Shown here: in pieces, positions 1 to 12,100 of the stretch
How positions within the stretch are numbered: the stretch's first letter is position 1
Layout: each line of letters begins with the position of its first letter
Source: Platerodrilus igneus
Lineage: Eukaryota; Arthropoda; Insecta; Coleoptera; Lycidae
DNA: 64,000 nucleotides
Direction: 5' to 3'
NCBI GenBank assembly: GCA_036346225.1
Contig: JARFIW010001082.1
Location: 6,510,001-6,574,000 of the forward strand
The notes under the pieces: generated by a model
Databases searched by the model: none
The model's input: only the letters and a program-made list of their open reading frames with translations
Told to the model about the DNA's origin: nothing
Translations under genes and position numbers: made by a program

Positions 1-621
1 TATTACATCAAAAACAAGTTTTTAAATTCCGTTAGTTACAACTGTAAGCAGGCATAAATAACATACTTGAATTAAACATAGCGAACAAGTTGAAATAGCT
101 AAATATGGATTTTTGCATGTATGTTGGTGAGGATACCGTATTAAATGATATTAAGAAAGTTCAATTCCTTGTAAATATTATACGCAGCTATTATTTAAGC
201 AAATTTTCCTAATGGATAAGTCAAAGATCATAATATAAAATAAACGACTATTTTATTTTTCCGCGGAGGCAGTATCTGAAAAGTAATTTTTAACTAAAAT
301 ACCATCTTTTATTTGATATGAAATAATTGTTCGTTCAAACTTGTTAATTAGCTTTGTTTAATAAAACTTTATAAATTGCCGTATTAAATTAATTTGTTGT
401 GCGAAAAAATGCTACTCGCTCCATCCGTTATAGCGAATATTGTCGTTAAATCGACCAATGGAGTGCCCTTAGAACACCGAATGAGGTTTTTTTTCTTTGA
501 CGAATTGCTTAATAGGGAATTGATGATTATTTTTTTGTCACCTGCCAGTAGGCTGCTAGTAGGTGGACCATCCTTGTACGAGCGCAAACTCGTTCATTTT
601 TACATGTTTTTTTTCAGAATC
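1..621. other. Intergenic or intronic AT-rich stretch
   Basis: I see no gene, RNA or repeat that I recognise. It should lie in or before the intron that precedes the first visible ankyrin exon. Confidence 0.4.
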
Positions 622-940
622 GCGGGACGCAAAATGTTTTTTCTTAACCATCCTCCCAAGTCCTTACATTCGAACGAGACCCGCGATAGGCTTTTTGAGG
701 TTAAGTTACTGTTAGAAATAGATATTATTATTAAAAAACACAAATCACTTTAACACGCATATCAGAACAGTGTTTTTTGTTGCTAAAACTATTGTAGACT
801 GTTCTGATAATGCGTATTAAGTGATTTGTGTTTTGTGTATTTTAATAATAACATCCATTTCTAACAGTAACCTAACCGAGAACTCAGCCGAACGTAACGA
901 CTCGTGAGGATGGTTAAAAAAACATTTTTGCCCGCGGGAC
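622..940. repeat. Hairpin MITE (long imperfect inverted repeat)
   Basis: The arms are about 622-765 and 795-940. Left-arm blocks such as TTAACCATCCTC, TTACTGTTAGAAAT and CACAAATCACTT reappear inverted in the right arm. The centre near 770-795 includes an inverted ATCAGAACAGT / ACTGTTCTGAT. No transposase is encoded; open frames here are by-products. A partial copy of the left arm and centre lies at 54457-54555 next to a Harbinger transposase. That suggests but does not prove Harbinger mobilisation. The ends and target duplication are not fixed. Confidence 0.65.
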
Positions 941-1149
941 ATCATCATGTCATTGTATTCCGTTCGCTTTTATATAAGATTCACTGCTCATCCGCCCTAT
1001 TTTCGTCTCGACCAATGGAAGATACCAGTCATCGAATATCAAAAACATTAGGCTAGAATAAATCAATAAATAAATAAAAATTTATTAAACAGTATATACA
1101 TAGTAGTAATCAATATCTTTCCTATATCTTTATTTACAATCGTAGGATT

Positions 1150-2535
1150 ATTTTATACATATATTTTATATAAACGTAATATGTATATTGAGAAGGGTAT
1201 ACGAAGAGATCTGAGACAGGTATATTCGGAACGATGTGCTTCTGCAAACAATAAATATTTACCAGCGTATGATCCTTCCAAACCGGATGTATATCTTATT
1301 TATAATAACGTTAATAACCAATACGGGTGGGTAATGAATCAACTTTTGTCCTGCGACGACTTTGAATGGGGAGAGCACCAACATCGATGTGTTATCAGTT
1401 CTTGATAATGCTTCAGAAGGTTATATATTGGAAGTTGATTGGGAGTACCCAAAGTAGCTTGATGATTTAGATAAAGATATCCCGTTCTGTCCGGAACATA
1501 TTAACCCAACGACTAGGAAACCACCGGTAGAGAACTCAAAACATCAAGTTGATGGTTAATTCTAAAAGACTGTATTTTATCCACTACAGATACCTGAAAC
1601 AAGCTTTGACAAATGGACCTAAATTATTGACAATTCATCGAGTGCTAAGATTCAAGCAAAGCTACAGGCTAAAATTCAACATCGGCGTAAAAACTGAACT
1701 TTAGAAATGTGCCAGGATTGAATTTGAAAATAACTCGTTCACGTTAATGAATAATGCAGTTTTGGAAAACAATGGAAAATATACAAAAACGTTGTAATGT
1801 GATCTTGTACAAAACTGGGGTGATAGATATGGAACCGAAACTCGGATATCCTACCCACTATTCAAAAATGTTACGATCTTTGACGAAAATCGTGCGGTGA
1901 TGGAACTGCATAAATTAGAAATATACTTTAATAAGCCCATATATGTAGGCAAGTTGACTATTTATGATTTTTATTATGTATGTATGAAGGCACCTTTTGA
2001 AGATGGTTGGCGTGTTCTCTATACCGTTACCGATAGTTTAATCTACAAAATTATATACCACGATCTGTATGAATCCATGACGCGAGCTTTTTGGCAATAT
2101 TTTGACACATCTCACTACACTTCCACCAACATTTATGAAGTTCCTCAAGTTAACAAGACAATATTGTGGATGATGAAAGATGAACTAATGAGTGATTCAT
2201 GACTGATTTTATTGGATTACGAGCAAAGATGTATGTGACGAGAATTTTATGACCAGCTAAGGAAAAAGGAGCTGAACACTCAGAAGAAAAGCAATAATTT
2301 GTTACTCCCGACTTCGATATTACTAAGAAAATACGGTGAATTAGAAATGTATAATAAGAAATGGAATTACTTTTGTTGGTTATGTTGGTTGCCTAGAAGA
2401 TTTTAAAATGGAATTTATATCACAGAACATAATTCAATTGTCCAAACATCATCGCTATCGTTCAAGAGAAGCTTGTTCTAAGTTCGCACGATGACAAACG
2501 TCATTTAATTCCTGGGTCATATTTAGAAATCTTTA
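1150..2535 (+). pseudogene. Polinton/Maverick family B DNA polymerase, decayed
   Basis: Protein-primed family B DNA polymerases replicate Polinton elements. Blocks in the correct order on the + strand, split over several frames: a segment with YDPSKP and VNNQYGW (catalytic DxxxLYG-type region; the Asp is Asn here) at 1181-1405; WEYPK and PFCPEHI near 1440-1500; LMNNAV near 1745; FNKPIYVGK and DFYY (1930-1975); YTVTDS near 2020, the degenerate catalytic YTDTDS motif; VNK..LWMMKDEL (2145-2190); and DDKRHLIPGS near 2490-2520. Frameshifts, stops and a changed catalytic motif show it is dead. It is only about 450 codons, so the N-terminal exonuclease part is absent or beyond recognition. No other Polinton gene is adjacent. 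Confidence 0.8.
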
Positions 2536-3032
2536 GCAATCTTTCAATCGGTATCTTGTAATTTAGCCGGAACAAATTTCATTGACGTTTGATATGGCAT
2601 ATGGTAGAACTCGTGTTGTAGGGTAGAATCCAAAATTTGAACAGTATGTAGGATACGTTAAAAAAACAAAATTACCTACCTATATTTTCGGAAAAACGGC
2701 TAAACTGGCGATAGTACAAAAAAAAGGCAACAACATATCTTAAAACTTTATACACCAATTTTCGTACATTTCTGATAACTCCTTTTCGAAAAAATAGGCG
2801 TTTTCAGACTTTTCTTCCAACCTGTAGGTTTATTCTACGTATCCATTTACAATTCATGAAAATAAGCAAATTTTCGTAAGAATGTTCCAAGGTACATATC
2901 TAAGAATTATCGAATAATCATATTGATCAAGTTTTAAATGTATTAGGTGTAATTTTTTATTTTACATATTTTATTTGAGTTATTAAGCTAAATGCAAATC
3001 TGCATGATTTACAATGATATTTCTTTTTCCAG
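2536..3032. other. Non-coding stretch before the first visible ankyrin exon
   Basis: No coding or repeat signal recognised, except the pyrimidine-rich acceptor tract just before 3033. Confidence 0.4.
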
Positions 3033-3131
3033 GAAGGAACGACTCCATTAATACTAGCTTCGGCAAACGGGCATTATGAATGTGTTACTGAGCTTTTGGA
3101 ACAAGGTGCGGACCCAGCTTTAAGACGAATT
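3033..3131 (+). CDS. ANKRD29: ANKRD29-like exon, ankyrin repeat
   Basis: The 99-nt exon follows a pyrimidine tract and AG at 3031-3032 and ends at GTAAGT from 3132. It encodes exactly one 33-residue repeat, starting EGTTPLILASANGH and ending LEQGADPALRRI. The canonical ankyrin features TPL, A..GH, LL..GAD are present. Both ends are phase 0. In ANKRD29 this corresponds to the second repeat, so at least one coding exon is missing upstream. Confidence 0.88.
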
Positions 3132-6100
3132 GTAAGTTGTCAAAATAATAATGCATTTACACTAAAAATTAGGAAGATAAAGTATAAAATGTGATTTAGT
3201 TGCACGCAGATATATTATTGAAAGGCAAATTGATAAACCAATTTTTTTTTAAATAAAAGGTTTAGGAATAGAGTACAAGCACGTTTGTAAAAATAATTCA
3301 TCTAGAGATATGTTCTTAGCCTTCAGCTTGCTGATTTGTTTAAATGTGTATTCACTTTCTATGAATTATCAGACAATTGACCTTTATGTTCTCGAGATCA
3401 CCAGTCGTTGCGGTGAAGAAAATACCCTCAAATATTCAAAGTGACGTAAATAAATTGTCTGTTGAAAAGGTTCACTTAAGCCTACATAGTAATATGGTAA
3501 TACCCTTAGAATGGTTTCTAAACAATTTTTTTATTATGATTATTTTACTACTGATGATGGTCACAGGGTGTTTGAAATGCGTATTTAGTTTTTCTAAACA
3601 TGTTTGTGATAACAAAGAATCTAAAAGAACAAATTCATTAAATTAACAATGGTTTTATTGACGACGAAGATGTATTTAAAGAACCAATGTAAGAAATTTA
3701 AAAACGAAACATTTATAATTATATATATATAACGTGTAACGTAAGTTTCATTTGTATAAAACCAGAAAATGGGGGGAAGCATTTTATTTCGTCATAGTAC
3801 ATTGGAAACATTTTTTTGAAATACACTGTATAGATGTGTATTAATTAGATTTAACGCATAAAGTAATATTCAAAAAGAAAAATTTCATTTATATTTAAAA
3901 ACAGAAGATCGTATTTTAAATAACCAAATTTCCTAATTTTAAAATCTGTCGGATTGCTAATAATGTTTACAGTAAGCTTTAATTTTTATTAATTTTGAGA
4001 TTTATTATTATTAAGTACGTCAAATTCTTAGAACAAATCGTATATCAAATATTAAAGTGCACAACAAACAAATGGTATTACATTTGCGAACAAACAGCAA
4101 CATTATTTTATGAAATATCACTCAACATATTTCTAAAAAAAGCAAATTAATAAATAGTTCTTATATTTAACATTCTTTAAAACAGCAAAGTCTCATTTTG
4201 TTGTCAAATGTGGTTTGATTTCAAAAATTACCAGGATCAAATATTTTACTCTTCAAAATCCAAATATAACGATTACCTAATTTTTATAAATTCAATACCA
4301 ATGATCCAATTTCTTCCTGTTAATTGTTAACTCTAGTTAGAATTTTGTATTCATAATCGAAGTATAGTGTCCAAGATTTCAAATTTTATATACAGCCTTA
4401 AAATTGTTTTATTCTAATCATTCATAGACTTAAATTTTAGACTTAAGTTTCAAATTTTGGATTTTATGCGTCAAACTCCCAGTCTTAACATTCTGACATT
4501 AAAATTTTTCTTATAGACCTCAAAAGCTGTTAATTTCGGAGGTTTTTCTTTTTTTTGTAAATAATATACTTTAAATAACAACCCAAAATTGACTCATGGC
4601 AAAAGTATTAACTGTTTTAAGTTTAAAATCAATTACGTAAAATATTTTAACTATAGGCAGCGATGTGTCTTTTCAAGGCTATGCAACAAATCAACTCATA
4701 TGGCTCCGTGCATCTACTTATATACGATTCCGCCCTCTACATCACTCGTTTCTCGAATGTTGACGTCGGTTAGGAATGTTCGAGTTTCTTTCCAATGCTT
4801 TGCTTATGTACCGTTTGTTTTATATGCATTTTAATATTTGAGTTAAGATTTGACTTAAAAATTTCACTTCTTAATAATAATAAATCTTGAAATTAATAAA
4901 AATTCAAGCTTTAACCTTGATTTTAAAATTAAGATTAGTATTATTTCTATATTAACCAACATCGTTTCGCTATTTTTCGGGGTAATCACCGTTCCGTCCG
5001 AGGCATTTTTCCGAACGGGAGATAAGTTTGACGATCCCTGCGTCATAGAAGTCGGCGACCAGTCCTTTTAGCCAACCGTCATAGAGAACATATTAAAAAT
5101 TCTAATGCAATTCATCGATAGTGTAGGCGCCTGCTCTGCCTAATGTGTGCATCAACGGCTACTTTCAGTACGTTCGTGATTATGGTTGGACGGCCAGAAC
5201 GTTCTTCATCGTGGATGTTTGTTCTTCCACCATTAAATCAAAGGCTCCATTTTCGCACATTCCATTCAGTCATTACACCTTTCTCATACACTTCAACGAG
5301 TTGCCAATGGATTTCGACAGGACGAGTGCTTTTGCATTTAAAAACCGAATCACAGCAACTTGTTTATTGCGCATTAAGTTATTAATATTTCTCCGTTTAT
5401 CACTACAACCATTACAATAACCGCTGCGGTTGGGCTGCGAAAATGTATAGGATCCCTATAGTGCTTTCCGCAACAGGACCTGATTATATAGAATGGCTAT
5501 AGTTTAGCATAAATAGAATATACACACACACACTATTACAATACATAGAAAAACCAACCGAGTCTATCATGATCGTCTTTTATATCTGGAGAGCAGTCAA
5601 TGCGCTTCCTTAAATTTGTAGAACTATTTGCGATGGTTGACAACGTTTTTACAAAGATGTGTGAACTAGTGATGATATAGGTCAATGCCGAGTGATTTGG
5701 CACGGGAAAAATTTAAAACCAATCTGGACCTGTAATGTAAATGAAGATAGGAATTTAGTTTAAAAACATTCTAAGTTGAAATATATGTTAGAACTGTAAG
5801 TTCTTTAATTGAGTATATGGTAACTTTAGATAAGACAAAAGGGATAGAGAGAGTGGTAGCTGCAGTCGATTTGCGAAAGGACATCCATCGTCCAAACGTA
5901 AATTATGCCGAGGGTTGGGACAGTACTTGACTGATATATGAAGCTTGCTCCATTTCTCAGATGGTATTTCCTTAGCATTTCAACATCAGGGTGTAACGGT
6001 CACATCCTGTTTAATACTTGCTCGGAACACTAAATAGTAATTCCTTTTCTGAATTCTCTTTTTAAATGAAAGAGCAACTATTGGGAATGATTAAACAACT

Positions 6101-9100
6101 TTTTACTTTTTACTTTTTGCTTTTTGCTTTTTGCGTTTTGCGTTTTGCTTTTTGCTTTTTGCGTTTTGCTTTTTGCTTTTGCGTTTTGCTTTTGCTTTTG
6201 ATTTTGCTTTTGCTTTTGCTTTTGCTTTTGCTTTTGCTTTTGCTTTTTTGCCTTTTGCCTTTTGCCTTTTGCCTTTTGCCTTTTGCCTTTTGCCTTTTGC
6301 CTTTTGCCTTTTGCCTTTTGCCTTTTGCCTTTTGCCTTTTGCCTTTTGCCTTTTGCCTTTTGCCTTTTGCCTTTTGCCTTTTGCCTTTTGCCTTTTGCCT
6401 TTTGCCTTTTGCCTTTTGCCTTTTGCCTTTTGCCTTTTGCCTTTTGCCTTTTGCTTTTACGTTTTACCTATTACTTTTTATCTATTACCTATTACCTTTT
6501 ACCTTTTACCTTTTACCTTTTACCTTTTACCTTTTACCTTTTACCTTTTACCTTTTACCTTTTACCTTTTACCTTTTACCTTTTACCTTTTACCTTTTAC
6601 CTTTTACCTTTTACCTTTTACCTTTTACCTTTTACCTTTTACCTTTTACCTTTTACCTTTTACCTTTTACCTTTTACCTTTTACCTTTTACCTTTTACCT
6701 TTTACCTTTTACCTTTTACCTTTTACCTTTTACCTTTTACCTTTTACCTTTTACCTTTTGTCTTTTACCTCTTACCTCTTGCCTCTTACCTCTTACCTCT
6801 TAGCTCTTACCTCTTACCTCTTACCACTTACTCTTACCTCTTACCTCTTACCTCTTACCTTTTACCTTTTACCTTTACCTTTTACCTCTTACCTCTTACC
6901 TCTTACCTCTTACCTCTTACCTCTTACCTCTTACCTCTTACCTCTTACCTCTTACCTCTTACCTCTTACCTCTTACCTCTTACCTCTTACCTCTTACCTT
7001 TTACCTCTTACCTCTTACCTCTTACCTCTTACCTCTTACCTCTTACCTCTTACCTCTTACCTCTTACCTCTTACCTCTTATCTCTTACCTTTTACTTTTT
7101 ACCTTTTACCTTTTACCTTTTACCTTTTACCTTTTACCTTTTACCTTTTACCTTTTACCTTTTACCTTTTACCTTTTACCTTTTACCTTTTACCTTTTAC
7201 CTTTTACCTTTTACCTTTTACCTTTTACCTTTTACCTTTTACCTTTTACCTTTTACCTTTTACCTTTTACCTTTTACCTTTTCCTTTTACCTTTTACCTT
7301 TTACCTTTTACCTTTTACCTTTTACCTTTTACCTTTTACCTTTTACCTTTTACCTTTTACCTTTTACCTTTTACCTTTTACCTTTTACCTTTTACCTTTT
7401 ACCTTTTACCTTTTACCTTACCTTTACCTTTTACCTTTTACCTTTTACCTTTTACCTTTTACCTTTTACCTTTTACCTTTTACCTTTTACCTTTTACCTT
7501 TTACCTTTTACCTTTTACCTTTTACCTTTTACCTTTTACCTTTTACCTTTTACCTTTTACCTTTTACCTTTTACCTTTTACCTTTTACCTTTTACCTTTT
7601 ACCTTCTACCTTCCGCATTCCGCCTTTCGCCGTCCGCCTTCCACCCTCCACCCTCTACCCTCAACCCTCTACCCTTTACCTCTCCATACCTTCTTTCTTC
7701 TACCTTCTACTTTCTACCATCTACCATCTACCCTCTACCCTCTACCTCCTACCTTCTACTTCTACCTTCTATTTTCTACCTTTTACCCTCTACCCTCTAC
7801 ACTCTGACCTCTGCTTTCTGCTCGCTGTCCTCTGTCCTCTGCCCTCTGCCGTCTACCCTCTACCATCTACCATCTACCCTCTAACCTCTACCATCTACCT
7901 TGTAAATTCTACCTCCTACCTTCTACTTTTACCTTTTATCTTTTACCTTTTACCTTTTGCCTTTTGCCTTTTTATTTTTAATTTTTATTTTTTACTTTTT
8001 CTTTTTTTGATCCTTTTGACTTTGTGACTTGATGAACAGTTGACTCAGTAGTTGAACTGAAAAGGACACGAGGGTTGTTAGTATAGAAGATTTTGGAAAA
8101 AGATTTCGTTTGTAAGGGTGGTGTAACGAGTTTGTGTTACTCTAAATATACACCAGATAATTAGAAAAATTTAAGATTTTACGAACAATAAATTTTAATT
8201 AAACATGACATTTCAGAATTAAGTTTTTATAAAGGTTATTCCGATAATAAGGTTTATTTCTTTTAAATAGATTATGAACGAAATCATCTGGAACGATGAC
8301 TTATTTCAAAACCGCAAAGGAGAACATCTAAATATTATAATGGGTTATGTATGCGTTTCCTTTGATAAGGTAATTTACAATACAGTTTTCGTCCGCTCCG
8401 ACCTTCATGAACATTGCAACAACACAAGGTACGTGAACTTTACGTAATTAACACGACAGCAACCTTTTATTCAGCATAGATCAAATATATTGCATTGTGA
8501 GAATGACATTTGTTGAAGGGAAAATGAAATATAACTACTAAGCTTGACAAGTTCAAAGGTAGTTCGAAAAAGAGATGTCGAAATGTAAACACGACAAGCT
8601 TTAGGTCACAAGGGATTAAATGTGTGCTGCGCGCGGCCGTGGTGTGTTTGATTTGCGTAATACAATGAAATCACTTAACGTGTTTGTGTATTTTACTTTT
8701 TGCGCCAGTGGAATAAAAATCCATAACATAATTATGAGATCATGAATAAATGTAAGCGTTAAAACTTGCGAGTTTACTCATCCAGAAATGTAAATTTGTT
8801 ATCGTTTTATATGAATTGGTGACCTTGTAAGAATGCAAACCATTGGTGTTCCTGGGCGTCCTTACTCAGAGGATCTAAAATAAACTTTTTAAATGATGAA
8901 GAAATAAGTTAATGTCAGATTAAGATGCTAATTATAGACGGTATTATTCCTTTATAGGAACTTGGAATGATACTAACACAATTGTTTTGTTGAATTATTT
9001 GAATAGCGATGGGTTAATAAAGTGACCATAATTAGAGGTTGGTATAGGATATTGAAATGAGAAAATTTTTCAATATTAGTTGGGATGTGCATGATAATTT

Positions 9101-12100
9101 TTAAGGCAGGCTATGTACGTGGTGAATAACATCAAGTTGGTATTTTTAAGGGACTATAGAATGCAAACATGAAAATTGTATTGACCGACGCTTTTGTTTA
9201 TTGCTAAGCTGACATTTCCAAAAATAGGATTTAGAATGTAACCACCCCAGTTATTCAGTCGTATTTAGGAGAGACCCTTTATTTTAAAAATTTCTTTGAC
9301 ATGACCAGCTTTAAAGAGCGTTTTAAAGGTGTTATAGAACAAGGTAAAGTATAATGTGATAAATTTAGGAAATCAAAAGCAAAGGAGACTTATACGGAAT
9401 AACCGCCTTCTGTGTAGGGAAAATATCAAAGTGATTGCTAAGACAAGACGGTTCGGCATCCCTTAACTATGACAATAAAAAATGACCTTCAAGGTCAATA
9501 TAACGTAGTTTGTATGTATTTCAGTTATTTCAAATTTTTATTTTTATAATTTTTGTCATAGGAACTAACTTCCGCACCACTGTAGTTAGCCAGTAGCGGC
9601 TCCGTGGCGAAGGTGGTATGTTTGTGACTATTACGCCCAAGGTCCCTGGTTCGAATCCCAACACGGCCCGCTTGAAAAATGTTAGGCGAGCATTTTTCAC
9701 AAAAATAAATCCCCGTTCGGATGAGAGGTAAAATGCAGATTCCGTGTGTGAGTGTTGTCACGTACGTTAAAGATCCCTGCCTTGTTTGGAATATCAAGAT
9801 TTCGGCAAAATTCAAATTTTCCAGGTAAAAGACTCGCTTCCTGGCCAATGTAGTACCTTCGGGTGGAGCATCGGAAAATCAAATTTATAACATAACGCTC
9901 ATTTAACTCGGAACAAATACAATGTTCATATAACATGAAAGAGCAAAACGAATAGGAATATATAAAAAGTGCTTTAACATAAAATATCCAAACGAATAAT
10001 TTTTTACAATTCAATCCATTTATAAAATCACACCATTTTAAATGAAATAAATAAAAATGCAATTTAAATAATGGCATTTATATGTGTATAAAGACATACA
10101 ACGTTGCATCTACAAATGATTCAATCTTTCATTAACTGAAAATGATTAGAATTAAGTATTAAAGAACATTATATGCTATTTAATGGCTGTGTAATTTTAC
10201 TTAATTTCAATAATTTCTACACAGCATTGAAGTTTATTCAGAACATACATTTTAGAAAATGATTTACGGTCTGGATGAAATTTCGGCACTAACCGGATGT
10301 GGTCTGAGGGCTGTCATTTGCCCAGGTTTGGGTATATCATCGAATCCAAAAAGGTCTGCTTTTCCTAAAGATTGCGATAGCTGCGGTGATATGATCTGCA
10401 ATGGAAAAGAAGCGACGTAAAATAATTAAAATGGGGTTGAATTGAGAGCCCGTCAAAAGTGTGCAGCTCAAAAATGTTAAAGAATTTAAAATTCCGGGAC
10501 TGACGAATTTGCATGTGATGTATGCCATGGAAATTGTTAGAAGAAGCTTCTTAAGTCTTGAGATATGTAGAATATTAAGCGACGGTCAAAAGTTAAATAG
10601 CAGGAAATTTAAAAATAACCTTTGGTTTACATGAAAAAGTCGTGATAAATGACGATGAGGACTGAATTTAAAATCATTGAGGACGCTTTACTTGCTTTAT
10701 CAAATTGAACTACATTTCTCTAAATTTAGTTCATACACTCTCGAAGCGTTTCCATTCTAATTTGTTAATTTTATCAAATTATGTACCTGTAGCATTAAAC
10801 TTCATAGGAGAATGGAAATAGCCGATTCCATATTTATTCCTGTAAATATAAGCTATTAGCCATCATTGACCATTCAAATGAAAACGTGAGTTGATTATAA
10901 TTTTGTTAGTGATCTTTGACATTAAGACAGTACCGTATAGTTGATACTGAATATAAATGCGCGATATCTAAATTTAGCATGAGATAACTGAGACCAAATA
11001 ACAGTATCACTAAACATCATTTAGTTTATGCAATTCAGGAATGGAAATGTTTATGGCATGTTGCACAACATTCCATATGTTTTTGATAGACTACACCCTG
11101 TTTATTACACAGGCTTTACTGCTATTTCTGCTATTTAGTTACTCATGTTAATTAGAATTATTAATTTAGATTACGTTATAAACTTTTATACAACCGATTA
11201 TGAGGAGTGGTCGTTTCCTTATTTTTGCACACTTACCAACTACTTTTATAATATTATATAATTTTCAGTTCTAAAACCGCATCCTTTTACTAGTTATTGA
11301 TAAAATTTCTTTTTGTAGTTGAGGAACCTTTATCAAATATTAAAAGTAAACACAAAATAATAAAGTGAAATATAGGTGATGTCTGTTCTTGAATTGCTAT
11401 TATTGTGAAATATTAATTATTAGGACATTTACTTGTTTTTAATATACAGTGTCCACAAACTTATATTTTCAACATAAGGATCTCCGTTATTATGAGGGAT
11501 AGAAATTTGGTTAAATGAGATGAATGTATTTAATCGCCCAAATAAAGTTTGAACATTTTTAATTGTCCAAGGAAGATTTGAATTTAAAATTATGCCAGAC
11601 TGAAAATTAACAAATTAAAACGGGGACGACAGTTTATGAATTTTTCTTTGTTTTTATCGATGGTTGATTTATTTTAGCAGACAGACAAATTAGTTTACAT
11701 TTTCATAATGCAGTTTTTTAATAGCAATTAAATGGCGTATTAAGATTTTTGATAAATGTTATCATAGATTTGTTACAACGATCAATTTTGCTTTTCCTTA
11801 TGGGGCTCATATATCCCCATGACATTGTTGAATAGAAAGTTTATTGCGTTTTTCAAAAATTTATAATTCGTTATTTCTACCTAACACGAAAACTGAGTGG
11901 GTTAAAATAAAAGAACTGCTATTTTATTACAATTATTTAATACTTAATAATAGATGAGTTTGAAAAGCTAAAGAGAGTGTTTTATTAATTTTAAATGTCA
12001 GAGAACCATTTAGTAAAAATTACGATTTTGATGTTATCTTGTAACATTCTGTGTCACAAAAATTCGACCAAGGCTACAGAAATATACCTCGATCAGTATC

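Noticed and set aside
394..753. 119-codon open frame on the + strand
   Set aside because: It lies partly in the hairpin MITE, is low in complexity and has no family signature.
6066..7884. Very long + strand open frames (245, 558 and 540 codons)
   Set aside because: They are readings of the 7-bp repeat in three frames; the product is only a 7-residue period and no gene signal exists.
9598..9670. Functional tRNA gene
   Set aside because: A- and B-box-like motifs are present, but the 283-bp unit is repeated at 17016 with its non-tRNA body and no complete cloverleaf is evident; a SINE fits better.
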